From contig JAEBUN010000011.1 in assembly GCA_023014365.1 (NCBI GenBank), forward strand, positions 744,001 through 808,000: DNA of 64,000 nt, written 5' to 3'. This DNA is from Lepiota brunneoincarnata. Its lineage: Eukaryota; Basidiomycota; Agaricomycetes; Agaricales; Agaricaceae. This document shows positions 10,838 through 21,630 of this stretch, one piece after another. How positions within the stretch are numbered: position 1 is the stretch's first letter; each line of letters starts with the position of its first letter. Position numbers and translations under genes: made by a program. The notes below the pieces were generated by a model that was given only the letters and a program-made list of their open reading frames with translations, was not told where the DNA came from and ran no database searches.

Positions 10838-12486
10838 ATGCCTCACCAAAAGTCCTCAGGCAAGCAGAAAGCGACTGCGCCCACCCTACCGACCACAGCC
10901 CCTGCTTCGGCAGGACCCTCACATTTGGGTGGGGACACTCAGGCCTTATTGGCCCAGATCGGCAAGCTTAACTGCTCAATCAGTTTGCTCTCGTCCCACC
11001 TGCGCACCCTCGAGGAATGTCCCTTGATGGCTGCCGCCGGTCCTTCTCCAGCCGTCATACAAACGACCACTACCTGAAAGGGTCGCTCGCAGGTTTCTGC
11101 CGGCGCCCCATGCACTCCTAACCGCCCAGGCCCCACTTGTCCCTCAGTAAAAGGCACATCTACCACCCTCCCGCTCTCAGCCCACTACCCGCAGGAAGAC
11201 CAGGCCGATCACTATCAGACCACTCTCGTCATCGCCGACAGCTTGAGTGGCCACGTGATTGGTCACGGTGGCTGCGGCCTCAAACAGGTCGCAGACATCA
11301 GCGGCGCTCACCTCCGTGTCTATTCAGTGGCCACGGACAGTGCCGACGAGCGCCATGTCTCTATTAGGGGGACCGAGCAGCAACTCGGTGATGCCCTTGT
11401 GGTATTAGGTAAGCGGATTGCGTGCAAGTGTGTCCATCTTCCCAAGACGAAGAAGGAGAAGACCACAGCGGTTTCCGGCCCCGCTTTGGTGGCCCCTGGA
11501 CCGTCTGCTCCTGAAGCAGCCCAGGCTCCTGCTCCGGCCCGTACAGACCCTGCTGCCCCTGGCTCTGCCACCCCAGTCCCAGACTGTTAGGGCAACCTGG
11601 GAGCCCAGGCAACTCAGGGGAACTGAGGGGAGCTGAGGCGAACCTGCAGGGGAATCCTAAGTGTCATTGACCAGGTATGTACATGTGGAGGGCTTACCTG
11701 CAGGGGAATCCTAAGAGAATAGGATGAAGAGACCCCTGCAGGCGAAAACTGTGTATATACATGACTTATATAAGCAATATTAATGAATAGGGGGGTGAAG
11801 CGAACTGTCCCAACACTGCTAATGTAGGAATAAGGAAGGATGAAAGGAGGGAGTGAATATGGTGACAAGGGAGTGTCAGAGGGAGTCTGGAGGGGGATAG
11901 GGAGGGCTTGTGAGGACCTTCATGGGGTGCTTGGGTTGTTCTGGGTATCCTGGGGCTTCTGGCGTTTGAAGGGAGGAAGGTATAGTGTGCTGGAGGGTAA
12001 GGGGATGCTTTGAGGGGTAAAGGGGGTGTGGGACATGTTAGGAGTGCCTTTGAGGCCTCTGAGGTGTCCCCTTACACAGACTGGGTGCATCCGGGTGTGC
12101 GGTCCTCCTCGCAGGCCTCTTCAGTCGCACCCACTCCCCCTCATATCGCTACCCTGGCCGGCATTCCATTGACAACTATGCGTACGGCCGCATCTACTCC
12201 TACCCCTACCCGTTCGCCCGCGGTTTCTCGGCAATCGTCGCACGGCTCCCCTATGCCCATCTCTACCCCCTCCAGCATGTCTACTCCCGGAGTCCCATCA
12301 GTCCAAATGGGAAGTGCCACCCCTACCCCAGCCTTGACCCCGATGGAGGTCAACAGTGTCCTCTCGACCTGGGGCCGGGGGGTTATGCCTACTGCCCCTG
12401 CTGACCATCTTGATATGGCCCGTTCCCTTGTGGTGGATGGGTCTGTCATTCGGCTAGCGGATGGCCACTGGGCTCGCGCTTTTTAG
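10838..12486 (+). pseudogene. Gag-like protein with a type I KH RNA-binding domain, interrupted by a solo LTR
   Basis: The reading frame is 10838-11584 plus 12082-12486: removing the solo LTR and one CAGAC copy joins PVPD to WVHPG in frame. One in-frame TGA (11075-11077) lies between the N-terminal part and the KH domain. The product would be about 383 residues. The N-terminus has a short helical stretch (TQALLAQIGKLN). The KH domain spans codons ~127-187, with GHVIGHGGCGLKQ (GxxG loop GHGG), SGAHLRV and RHVSIRGTEQQL matching the type I fold beta-alpha-alpha-beta-beta-alpha. The C-terminal third is Ser/Pro/Thr-rich. It probably binds the element's RNA in place of a zinc knuckle; this is inference. 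No homologue is known to me by name. Confidence 0.8.
11585..12076 (-). repeat. Solo LTR nested in the KH gene (TSD CAGAC)
   Basis: It begins TGTTAGGGCAACC and ends GGTGTCCCCTTACA. CAGAC occurs at 11580-11584 and 12077-12081. Read on the minus strand, its ends (TGTAAGGGGAC...CCCTAACA) resemble those of the KH element LTR, so it is likely from a related family. It contains two copies of ACCTGCAGGGGAATCCTAAG (11642 and 11697). Confidence 0.88.
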
Positions 12487-12521
12487 GACAAAGGAACCAA
12501 GTCACCGGGTCATCAACTCTT

Positions 12522-12530
12522 AAGAGGGGG
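12522..12530 (+). other. Polypurine tract of the KH element
   Basis: AAGAGGGGG lies five bases before the 3' LTR at 12535, the usual position of the plus-strand primer. Confidence 0.7.
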
Positions 12531-12534
12531 CTGG

Positions 12535-12874
12535 TGTAAGGGGACTGGTGTCGTGCGCATTGCGTTGCACCCCCTCTTACGCAAGGTACTTCTGGGGACC
12601 TGTGGTTGGACGTCTGGGCTTGGCCTTCTTAGCCGATGCCCGATGCCCAAGCCTGGTCTCGGCCTTCGGCCACCCCCATCCCCAAGCCTGACCTGCGGGT
12701 GACTTCTTATTATTAGTTGCTTGTCTATTGTTTGTGTACATTATTACTGGTAGCTATTGTAGTGTCCAGTTACCCGGTCTGTGTGCAGACCACTATGTAT
12801 ATATATAGTGTGGGTGGCGATTGTATTCGCCACCTGAATATCAACTTGGTTCCGGTGCCTATCTTCCCCTAACA
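12535..12874 (+). repeat. 3' LTR of the KH element
   Basis: It is 340 bp, with the same termini and TATA block as 10419-10758; the few differences I see are mostly transitions. Confidence 0.95.
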
Positions 12875-13052
12875 GCCACCATACTCGATCTTCACAGAAC
12901 TCCCACTCCCACCTTCTCCCCCGTCATTGCCCCCAGACCAGACTCCACCAACCAACCACAAATCGATTACTATGAACCAAATTACCTAGCCAAGTACCCG
13001 GAAGAAGGAAACTAATGAGTTGTATGGAAAACAACTCTAGAAACGGACCTAA

Positions 13053-13438
13053 TGTTATCAGAAGCCATATCAGAAGGATGGTTACTTTTAGTTTACATTC
13101 CCATGTCACTATGAAACCATCAGTAGTGTACATTAGAAGGACTATTCTTAGTATACGCCTCATGTTTTCTTATCTCTGACTCATAGTTACCTCAGTCCGA
13201 ACTATTATAGTAGGAGTACAGCCACACTTAGAAGTATATAAGGATACAGTACAATACCTTGTATCCTTATCTTAGTGTTATACAGTTCTTGCCTCCTATA
13301 TCTCTTTGCCCTTAAACCAGCTGGACTATAGTGCTCTGTCATCTCCAAGTCATGCTTAGTAGGACAGGACCAAGTCTGTATAGACATCCTGTGTCGAACA
13401 CTGTGCTACTCAAGAGCGAACCCCTAACCCGGGTAACA
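13053..13438 (+). repeat. 3' LTR of the chromovirus
   Basis: It is 386 bp, matches 2848-3233 and is followed by GCCTC. Confidence 0.97.
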
Positions 13439-13597
13439 GCCTCACTACCTGGGGTCTCTGGGCTTTCCTCAAGCCTTGCCCCCTCATCCCAATCTGCCCA
13501 GTACCAGGCTCCATTAAGTAACCCTCATATTCTTATACAATCATACCCAATACATTAATATCTTTCTACTTTATCTGGATCCCTCGTAGCACAAGAA

Positions 13598-14951
13598 GAA
13601 TCCCAAAATGGGATATGTCATGGAAAACGGCTTGACATGAGCTTGCGAGCTCAACATTTTCCTAGTGTAGAATGCCAGAAGGACACAGGGAAGGTAAAGG
13701 GTGCATTTAGTGATGTGGTAATAATACTGTGACTTGATGTGGAGTTTGCAGTTGCCTAGGGCTATGTGACTGTATTATTGTACTGTACACACAGTACTTT
13801 GCATGTTTTTGTGACCATCTTCTAGGGCACACTTACGGACTCAAAGGATCAATTCTGTCTTTCGGGAACTCCCATTACTTTGTCTGTCCAGTTGGGGTAT
13901 TTAAATACTGTTAAATGTGGATAGAACTATGGTCTGTGCATCAGTCATGAGGTAAAACTCACTATCAACACATACATATCTGCGTAACTGTTGAATAAGG
14001 CCAATAAACCCTTGTTCACAAGAAGGAAGCAACGAAGAAGAGCAAGGGGGGAAGTATTTCCACGATCTATATCTTAGCACGGACTCTCTCATGGGAAACT
14101 GCATTTCCAGAATAAGCTGGAAGTCGTGCTAGATATGCTTTCCATCTGGTGTCAGGAAGGATCGGCACACTAACACAATCCTCCATATTGAACCCTGAAA
14201 GGAAGGTAGGCAGGTGTGGGAATATCGATGAGACTGCAGCATCTTCTTGGAGCTTTTGTGAAAGTCAGTTGATCCCTGCACATTCAGAGTACCATGCTGG
14301 ATCCTGTCGCATAATATATATCGAGGACATATGTTGGCAGTCCTGCCTTCAATGTGGCGGAGTAGGCGAGTGCATGGCCCATGGCTTCGAGAATGGGCTG
14401 GGATTGGGGGAGTAGAAGATTGTTGAATAATTTACTATGGTGATCACCTCTGAGAGTAGCGAAGAGTTGTCTGTTTTCTTCCAGGTGTGCATATGCGTGA
14501 TGGGCCAGTAATGGCTCTTCTGGTGGTGGAAGTCGGAGCTCCGAATCGAGTTCTACTCCGACCTAGAATTACCATACGTCAATTACAAGAATATGTTAAT
14601 CAGCAAGGCAACGCCATAGAATTAACCAGTATGAGAGTAATGATAGTTGTTGACGATGGAAACAAATGTGCCACCCGAATCAAGAATTGTAATGCATTTG
14701 TGAAGAGTCCACCTTCCGTGGGAAAATATACTTTGATCGGACAGGGAGAAGAACTGGATAGCATAAAATGCACCTAGCCCCGTCGGTTGACTGTGATCAA
14801 CACCCTGGTGGTTTTTCCATCCTGGAAATATGTGTTGATCTGTGGTCACTCAATAATAGGCAGTGTAAATGCAGAAATATCCATGCCCTCGTCTTTTATC
14901 TCTTTCCATGCCATTCCAGAAGCCACAGAAGACAACTATTGATAACATGAC
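13598..14951. other. Intergenic region between the retroelement stack and the NACHT gene
   Basis: No recognisable gene. The minus strand is open for about 94 codons around 14135-14416, and the plus strand has a 96-codon frame at 14487-14777, but neither resembles a known family. No repeat copy of the flanking elements was noticed here. Confidence 0.5.
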
Positions 14952-17237
14952 CTAGACATCTTCGATATCCTCAATTGAATAGACCATCACAGCCTCGGAC
15001 ACGACGAGGACAATGACGGTCTCTGATCCAAGTCCAAGTGGTGCGTGCTGCGCACAATTTGGATCGTCTTCGGCTTCCGCTCCCTCTTCTCCAAAATCCT
15101 GTGCTACGATTAGACCATTTTCAGAAGAATAGGAAGGTCACTTACCAGAGGTTGCGATATGTCGTCGCATGCTTTGAGGAGTCGTTCATCCTGCGCTGAC
15201 AGTGGAGTAGTACGGACTAACTTTCCAAGCTCGGGAACTGTTGTTGTCTACGGGGAATACGGTGAGTTTATTAGACCAGAGTGGGAAAGGAGTCAACCTA
15301 CATATTTGTGAAGCCATACAAGAAATCTGACAAACATATTGGCAGGAAGAAATTCGCAAATGGACCGAAGGCGAGTAAATTGGAAGCACGCCACCGTCCA
15401 TTTCATGAAATCTGGTCCAGGGCTTGGTATCTGGGAGCAAATTTGCCAGAGATATGTCGACGAAAATTCAAGGAGATCCATGGTAATACAGAAGGGGACA
15501 ATGGTATCATGATCATCACAAGCTTTGATTCTCGACAGTATGCCAGGCGTATGGTCACTGTTGAGAACCCGAAAGCACGACTCCGCAGTGTGCGTGCGGT
15601 GAAGCGTGGGGTTGCGTGTAAGGTCCTTCGCGCGAGAGGGGTTAATCAGGAAGTCGGCAAATGATGCATGGAAATAATGGAGCGGTTCCTGAAAGTTTTA
15701 CTATCTGATGGAACAGCGATAACGGAATGGAGGGAGAGAAGAGCATTACGAATAAAATGAAAAAGGGGAAGTGGGGGACAAACTATGAGAATTCCAAGTA
15801 GTTCCAGGGTCAGAGGCATTAAATCAGGTCGTGTTCGTTCAATCAAGCCACGATAAAGAGCGTCAAGTGTACTGATGGGATTGAGTGTGTGGTCAGATGT
15901 TGGCACACCGTCAATGGCATCAATGACCAGTTGAAGGCGCGCGGTGGAATTTCTTGACAGAGGATCACGTATAAATTTGATGATCGTGACCGCGTAAATG
16001 AATAGACCACCAGCGGCTTTGATTATCTTGTCGATAGCCTCCTGACTAGGCCAACCCTTCCGTATCTCTACATCGGTGACGTACATCTCAGCAATGTTTT
16101 GGAACTCCTTCTCCAAGTATTTCTTTACATCACGCTGCATATCAGGTCTGTCGACACGGATCTCCTTTATCCAACAAATGCCCTCGGACTGAGCGTCCTC
16201 GAATGCTTGTTTGAGGTGGGGTTCTGGGCGGCTGAAAACCATCCAGCGCAATCCGGTGTGCTGACGAACTGAATCACAAAGGCAATGGACAATTTCGGAC
16301 TGGTGTTCTTCGCCTTCACACACTCGTCCAGCCCGACAATGATGATGAACCCTTCCGGTAATGATGTCATAAAACGGGATAGGGGATCTTGGAGATCTTT
16401 TTTGAATAGGTCCCGCAAATTCACCCTACCTTCTGAAGGGTGATCGGTTAACATTCGGTTCAACGGGATAGGCTCATGGGGAGGGCTCGAGATAATGGGG
16501 GTATGCGGTGAAATGAATGGTTGCGCCGGAGAAAGCGAGTTCCAAGGGCTCCAGACATGGGTGTCAAGCGGCGGTGTGAATGAAGGGGTAGCTGGCGATA
16601 TCACTATGCTTGGGAACGGAGAGCTCGGTAACGAACTGGACGGTGCGGGGGGTGAAACCTCATGGCTCTGGGATACCGCACTCGGATTTGATATGAAGGA
16701 TGACCCCGGCGTGGATGTTAGAAAATCAGTCGCGTTCTGCGGCGATGCTAATTCCAGCCGATTTGAGTTTGAGGTTGGATAATTATGGCCCATAACTGTC
16801 TCGGGCACGCTCTGCAGGGAAAGCCAGGGACGACGATACAGTCTAAATTGAGAGGTGATGTTGGACCACAGACGCGAAGGATCAGTGCGGTTAAGGGACC
16901 TTGAGAAAAAGAATGCCGCAGCACATCCTCTTTCCCCAATTGTCTGAGCTAGGGCACTCTTCCCGGAGCCTGCAGGGCCTGTAATCCATCGGAGATTGGC
17001 ATCCATGTCTGTTGCAGAGCAAGGCACACCACTCTCCGAACCCAACTCAATCGCCTTTATTAGGTCTTCACATGTCCCAGGGTAACAGCGAGGAAATGGC
17101 TGGCGGTGGAAGGAGAATAGCTCCGTCCCGCCTCCAAATTCGGGATTGGGGGTGATCGCTATGGGGATGAACCCGGGGGGGAGCTCGGGCGGGAGGGGGG
17201 GATCATCTCGCGGGATCCTGAGGCGATGCTTGAACAT
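14952..17237 (-). CDS. NACHT-domain STAND NTPase (two apparent frameshifts)
   Basis: The N-terminus (ATG at 17237) leads quickly to RCYPGTCEDL and the P-loop GPAGSGKSALAQTIGERG, then FFFSRSLN; a Ser/Pro-rich stretch of over 100 residues follows. Walker B is FIIIVGLDEC, then FSRPEPHLKQAF and a helical NACHT tail with HASFADFLINPSRA. Introns: 15248-15301 (54 bp) and 15099-15145 (47 bp), both GT-AG; exon 15146-15247 (34 codons) and exon 14952-15098 (49 codons with TAG) stay in frame. Frame breaks: an extra GT after DEC near 16316-16320, and one missing base near 15705. Fungal NACHT proteins act in non-self recognition and regulated cell death, with a C-terminal sensor repeat; none is seen here. 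The breaks may be sequence errors, since splice sites and stop are intact. Confidence 0.82.
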
Positions 17238-17742
17238 AGTCGGCCGGAAGGATGTGATAAATTATGGCAGCCGAGTGGCAATGATAACGAATGAATTACT
17301 CTATGGATAGCTGGTAAGCGTCGGCTGGCTTGACTCTGGGGCCCCTGGGGTATGCACAACGGTAGGACAATGGATTGAAATCAGGGGATGAAAGAGACCT
17401 GGAGATAGGGTTGACGGAGGAGTCACTGGCCTTTATTTGAGCTGGGGGCTGCAATTAGGTTCTGGTGAACGTTTTCTAGTTCTCAGTCGCGCAGTATATA
17501 GTATTCCGTTGACCACATGACAAGTCGAGCATCAGATGGCGCTATGTGGCTGTGCTATCGTACTGTGCGGTACACACGGTATGTTTTTGTGAAACTTCTG
17601 GGTTCACCGTTCGTATATTATCTGGGAATGGTTTGTTGATGGACCCATCTTCCCCGGAAGATCCACGTAATAAGATGCAAAGCTGACGCAGATTTGACAC
17701 GGATAGATGATACAGCAAGGGTTCTCCACTGCCATCCACCTT
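17238..17742. other. Intergenic region, NACHT upstream / Mug190 downstream
   Basis: About 500 bp with no gene recognised. It holds the presumed promoter of the minus-strand NACHT gene and the 3' UTR of the next minus-strand gene. Confidence 0.5.
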
Positions 17743-20700
17743 CTAAACTTCCTTCTCAACTCCCGTCTCCCTATCCTGACTCCTGAACCCGCTCTTGATT
17801 TTGTTACCCAGCCTCTCCGCTTTCTCTTCGACGTTATGTCCAACCCATGTCATATTCCTCATAGCCTTCCACTGCATCAATCCACGATGTTTTCTATGGG
17901 TCTCCTTCGGCTTCTTCCTCTGAGCCTTCGCATCCGCCACAAAACTCTGTTTAGATTCCTTCTTCTTCAACTCCTTCACTCGAGATAGCTCTGTCTCTTC
18001 TTGAGAATGCCGGCGTTTCTTTCCAGAAGAATTGGATGCGACCGTATCTTCATCTGCGGAATCCACATCTACCTCACTCTCTTCCCCTTCTTCTGAATCT
18101 TCGCCACCATCACGTTCACGCAGCAAATCATGGCTGACGTCAGTCTGCTCCTCCGCACAATCCAACACCTCCATCATATCCTCCAGGTTCTTGTCATGAT
18201 TCGCCAGCTTTTGGTGATACCCACTAAGGCCGTGCCAGAACCTCAAATGCACAACCAGCATCATACCCGGTATCACCTCACCTTCACGTGATGAATCACC
18301 ATCGCCTTCCTCCAACTCTCGAATGCTATCTCTCCTTCGGGGTGAACTGTATCCTTGCGCATCGGTCCGCGTGCTATCTGTGTCCTTGGATTTGGACATT
18401 TTCACATTTGCACATCCACCACCTGTATATTGCCGCCGGATGGGCAGTTGCACCGTCACCTCATCCTCATCGGGTATATCCTTCAACCAAAGCATGCACA
18501 TAGCAGGCGTCAAATCTGGTCCCAAAACGCGTTTACGAAATTGGATATGGAGACACGACGCATATCTTTTCAGCACCGGCAACCTGATAGGTTTGTCCTT
18601 CTTCTGCCTCCATTCAGCTTCAGCATCCGCTACCGAAGTCAAGGAAGACGGCGCAGGGCTGTGCTAAACTGGGTTGGTTTAGAGATCCACTCGCATTGGG
18701 TTGAGATCGGGCGCCTGAGTGGTGACTGTTTAGGGCGGAAAGGTATCATTTTATCCTTCCCATATCGCGTTCCTGAAGACCAACCGACAGGCTGCAAGGT
18801 GACTGGCGAACGTGCTCCCTCCTCCACTTCCTTCTTTCCACTCCACGTCACCCTGTGAGTTATCTCCCATTATGTATACTCTGGGCAGAATCTCGAGCGT
18901 TCCGACATCCCACCCTAAGAGTCGCCGAGGAAGTTGAACTTGGACACTACGGAATATAAGAGAGAATCTGAGGCGGCCGTATCCGATTCCCCCGACGATA
19001 GGAAGGGTATGTGTAAATGCGGAGCAGTCGCGGAAGACTTCAAAGAGGGGGAGGACGACGACACCTAATACAGGAGATTGCTCGTGCATTCTATTATCGC
19101 GCACCGCGATGATCACAGTTGTATCTTGCCAGTCCCGGACAAACTTTTCTATCCCGGCGTCAAACTAGAGAGGAAGGGGTCGGAGGTTAATCAACGAGAC
19201 AGAGAAACGAGGCGAGACTTACGAAGGGGTTGCTACTTTTCATCTTGGTCCTCGTCTTATACACCCTCTGATGATTGAAGTAAACTGTACAATATGCACT
19301 GGGCAAATCATCCGCGTCGTCGTCCGTTCCCTCCTCCGCTTCCCTCACACCACTCTCCCTGACTCGATTCACACCTAACCCACTGATCTGTTCTATCCTC
19401 ACACTGAGTATGCCAGAAGGAAACTCAGCAGTTGGCCTGGACGAAGCAATGATCTTATCTCCCTTTTCTCTCAAATCCTCTTCCTTCTGCTGTTCAACCT
19501 CGCTTCGCCTCCCATCCTTAGACCCTCCATCATCCTTCCCCCCAACGCCTCCACTTGAACTCGAACCCGCATCATGGGCCATCACCTGTCCCTCTGCCTG
19601 ACTATAAGACAACCCTGAGTCTTGCTGCTGATTTAACAAATCCCTCGTCTTAGCCTCTCGCAATTTCCTCTCCGCCTCTGCTTTGATCCCCGCCTGAATT
19701 TCTTCATAATTCCTATGCTTGTGCTCAAGATGCTGTCGAAGCGTCGTCTTGGGGAAGTATCCGCATTCCCAGAGCAGTTTTCCTGGGACGGGGTCTCCAC
19801 CTGTTTCAGTAAAGAACTGATCTTCCCGAACCGAGATGCTGATTGAGTGTCTCTGAATCGTTCATGAGATGGGAGAGGGAGATGTCGATGGTGCCAATGA
19901 GGTCGTCAGCTGAGAAGCGGTCTACGGAGCTTAGGGCTAAGTGTTGAGAAAGATTGGAGATGCGAAGAACGAACCGGCATCCCAGAGCTGAACGCGAAAA
20001 GATTCCTGGGCATCAATCTCTTGTTTACTAACGAGAACTGCTGTTGTCTCTCCCCAGACAGGATTTCCGTCTTTACTGACGATGCTGCAGCCAGGCAACA
20101 TTTCAGTAGGTTTATATCCGGCACCGAGACTAACGCACCGAGTAGCCCAAATAAACTTTCCCAACTTACTCCACCCAAGTGTAACGTAGGTATCTCCCTT
20201 CCTCCCGTCTTCACCGGTTTTGAAGACCTTGATTTCATCAGCATCCCCGAACCCCGTCGCACGCCTCACCGTGACGACGAGCACACCCTACGGCATCTAC
20301 ATCCATCCTTGGCGCCCCGGTCAAAATCGACTTGAGGTCCAGGTTGACCGACTTGGGAGCTACATACTCGCCAGCGACAGAATCAATGTTTTGCTGCAAC
20401 CACCCCGACAGCCCCGGTATATCCATAATGTTCAAAAAATTCTTTGCCAGTGGGGTACAATTCAACGTTATCTTCGGCTGACCCATCAATGAGACCTTCA
20501 TCATCGCAAGAAACGGTGGATTCGGTGTCAATTGAATCCTTAACCGTGCGGTGGTCAACAACCCCGCCAATTCAACCCACACCGGCAACATCATCCCACC
20601 CGATATATAAAACTCCATCAACAAATGCAAATTTGCCGATCGGCCTTTGAGACCTCCAGTCGAAGTGGTCGGTTTAGCCCTGTACGCAAGGGCGACTTCC

Positions 20701-21630
20701 AAATTGATGAAATCACCCTCTTCCGCTTTCATACCTTGAACATCTTCGTCTGCCTCACCGGGGGAGAGCCATCGTATACAGAGGATACGAACGGGTTCGG
20801 TGCCTTGACCAATGTCGGCTACGCGTACGCCGCGGATGAGTTTGGGGAGGGAAGCTTGGAGGGAGTCTTCGAGTGTATCGGAGACGGCTGTGAAGAGTGC
20901 TGGATTGACGATGGGCCAGACTGAGCGAAGGAAGGAGTTGAGCCATGAGGCGGATTCGGGGCCATCTTCGGGGTGTTCTGCGGTTAGTGAACGAATCTGG
21001 GATGCGGATGTGGATTGTGAGAACAGAGTGGAGCCTGCGTCACTATGTAAGATGACGTACGAGTGCTTGTGGGTTTTCGGCGATTTGTTGTGGTAGTTCT
21101 GGGGGTGGAGGAAGTTGTTCGGGGTGTGTTTGGAATGGCTTAAGGAAGAGAGCAGAGGCTCCAACTAGGAAGGCGAGGAGGCAGCATCCAAAGGGTAAAA
21201 CCAACAGATCTAGCCAACTAAAACGCTGGCGGTGACCAACTAAGTGGTAAAAGAACCACCAGAGGACTAGCCCGAAACCAGCGGTGACACCGGCAACGAT
21301 GGCAGTCTGTACCCTAGCGCGATCTAGGTCCCTACCCGGATCACTCGACCAGCCGAGACGTGTCACCTCGCGAACAACCTGTTCGACACCGTAGTGACGG
21401 CGGTCAGATTCGGTGGCGCCCTTGTCGGCCTGATTGGCGGTGGCTTCTACCCTATGGCGTTCCTCGGAAGTAGATGGTGGTGGTGGAATGCGCTCGAGTT
21501 CGACATTTGTGACATCGTGGATGGGAATTGGAAGGTGAGTGATGGGATCGAGAACTTGGCGCTCGTTGGCCTGCGTGCTGTCTGGGATGTTGGGTTCCTT
21601 GCTTTCTGCTATGGGTTGGTTATCTGGCAT
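17743..21630 (-). CDS. Mug190-like SMP/C2-domain protein (tricalbin-like)
   Basis: From the ATG at 21630, a polar leader precedes two hydrophobic segments (VQTAIVAGVTAGFGLVLWWF and WLDLLVLPFGCCLLAFLVG), an ER-membrane hairpin. Intron 20997-21060 (64 bp) leads to an SMP lipid-transfer domain (WLNSFLRSVWPIVNPALF to GWLQQNIDSVA). A first C2 domain follows (about 20265-19970, GNPVWGETTAVLV), then a second (19420-18790). The C-terminus (GLSGYHQKLANHDKNLEDMM and HRGLMQWKAM) is typical of fungal Mug190 orthologues. Such proteins tether ER to plasma membrane and move lipids. Several one-base shifts (near 20285, 19868 and 18755) break the frame and look like assembly errors. Further introns lie near 19905-19970, 19160-19220 and ~18670. 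An upstream exon is possible, because the frame is open 5' of the ATG to an AG at about 21650. Confidence 0.82.

Larger units (their letters stand above)
10419..12874 (+). mobile_element. Small LTR retrotransposon without pol, encoding a KH-domain protein (TSD GCCAC)
   Basis: Two 340 bp LTRs (10419-10758 and 12535-12874) start TGTAAGGGGACTGG and end CTTCCCCTAACA. GCCAC flanks at 10414-10418 and 12875-12879. The internal region holds a single gag-like ORF with a KH domain and no RT, RNase H or integrase, so it must use enzymes of another element. It has a polypurine tract and a self-priming PBS candidate. It sits in the 3' part of the chromovirus, after the third ORF. A 492 bp solo LTR is nested inside it. 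Confidence 0.93.
2848..13438 (+). mobile_element. Ty3/gypsy chromovirus, full length with two LTRs (TSD GCCTC)
   Basis: Two 386 bp LTRs (2848-3233 and 13053-13438) begin TGTTATCAG and end GGGTAACA. The flanks carry GCCTC at 2843-2847 and 13439-13443. The order inside is gag with zinc knuckle, protease, RT, RNase H, integrase with chromodomain, then a Cys-rich third ORF. That domain order and the chromodomain define the chromovirus branch. By eye I count about ten differences between the LTRs, nearly all C/T or G/A transitions, so the insertion is not recent. Stops at 4157, 4739 and 8376 and a frameshift near 6607 make it non-functional. A smaller LTR element is inserted at 10419-12874. Confidence 0.97.
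311..13597 (+). mobile_element. DIRS/Ngaro-like tyrosine-recombinase retroelement, copy 1, split by nested LTR elements
   Basis: The element's own sequence comprises 311-698, 1115-2847 and 13444-13597. Its 3' non-coding part is split by the chromovirus at 2848-13438. The unsplit version of that 3' end exists at 59438-59725 in reverse orientation. Both end at the same point (GGATCCCTCGTAGCACAAGAA), which defines the likely 3' terminus at about 13597. The 5' terminus is outside the window. No target duplication is expected for recombinase-mediated insertion. Assignment of the 3' non-coding block to this element is inferred from its direct continuity with the recombinase gene. Confidence 0.65.

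Noticed and set aside
14487..14777. 96-codon frame downstream of the NACHT gene as a gene
   Set aside because: No domain, no splice context, and no similarity to neighbours that I can see.
20838..20946. Short frames opposite the SMP domain as separate genes
   Set aside because: The minus-strand frame has continuous SMP-family similarity; the others have none.
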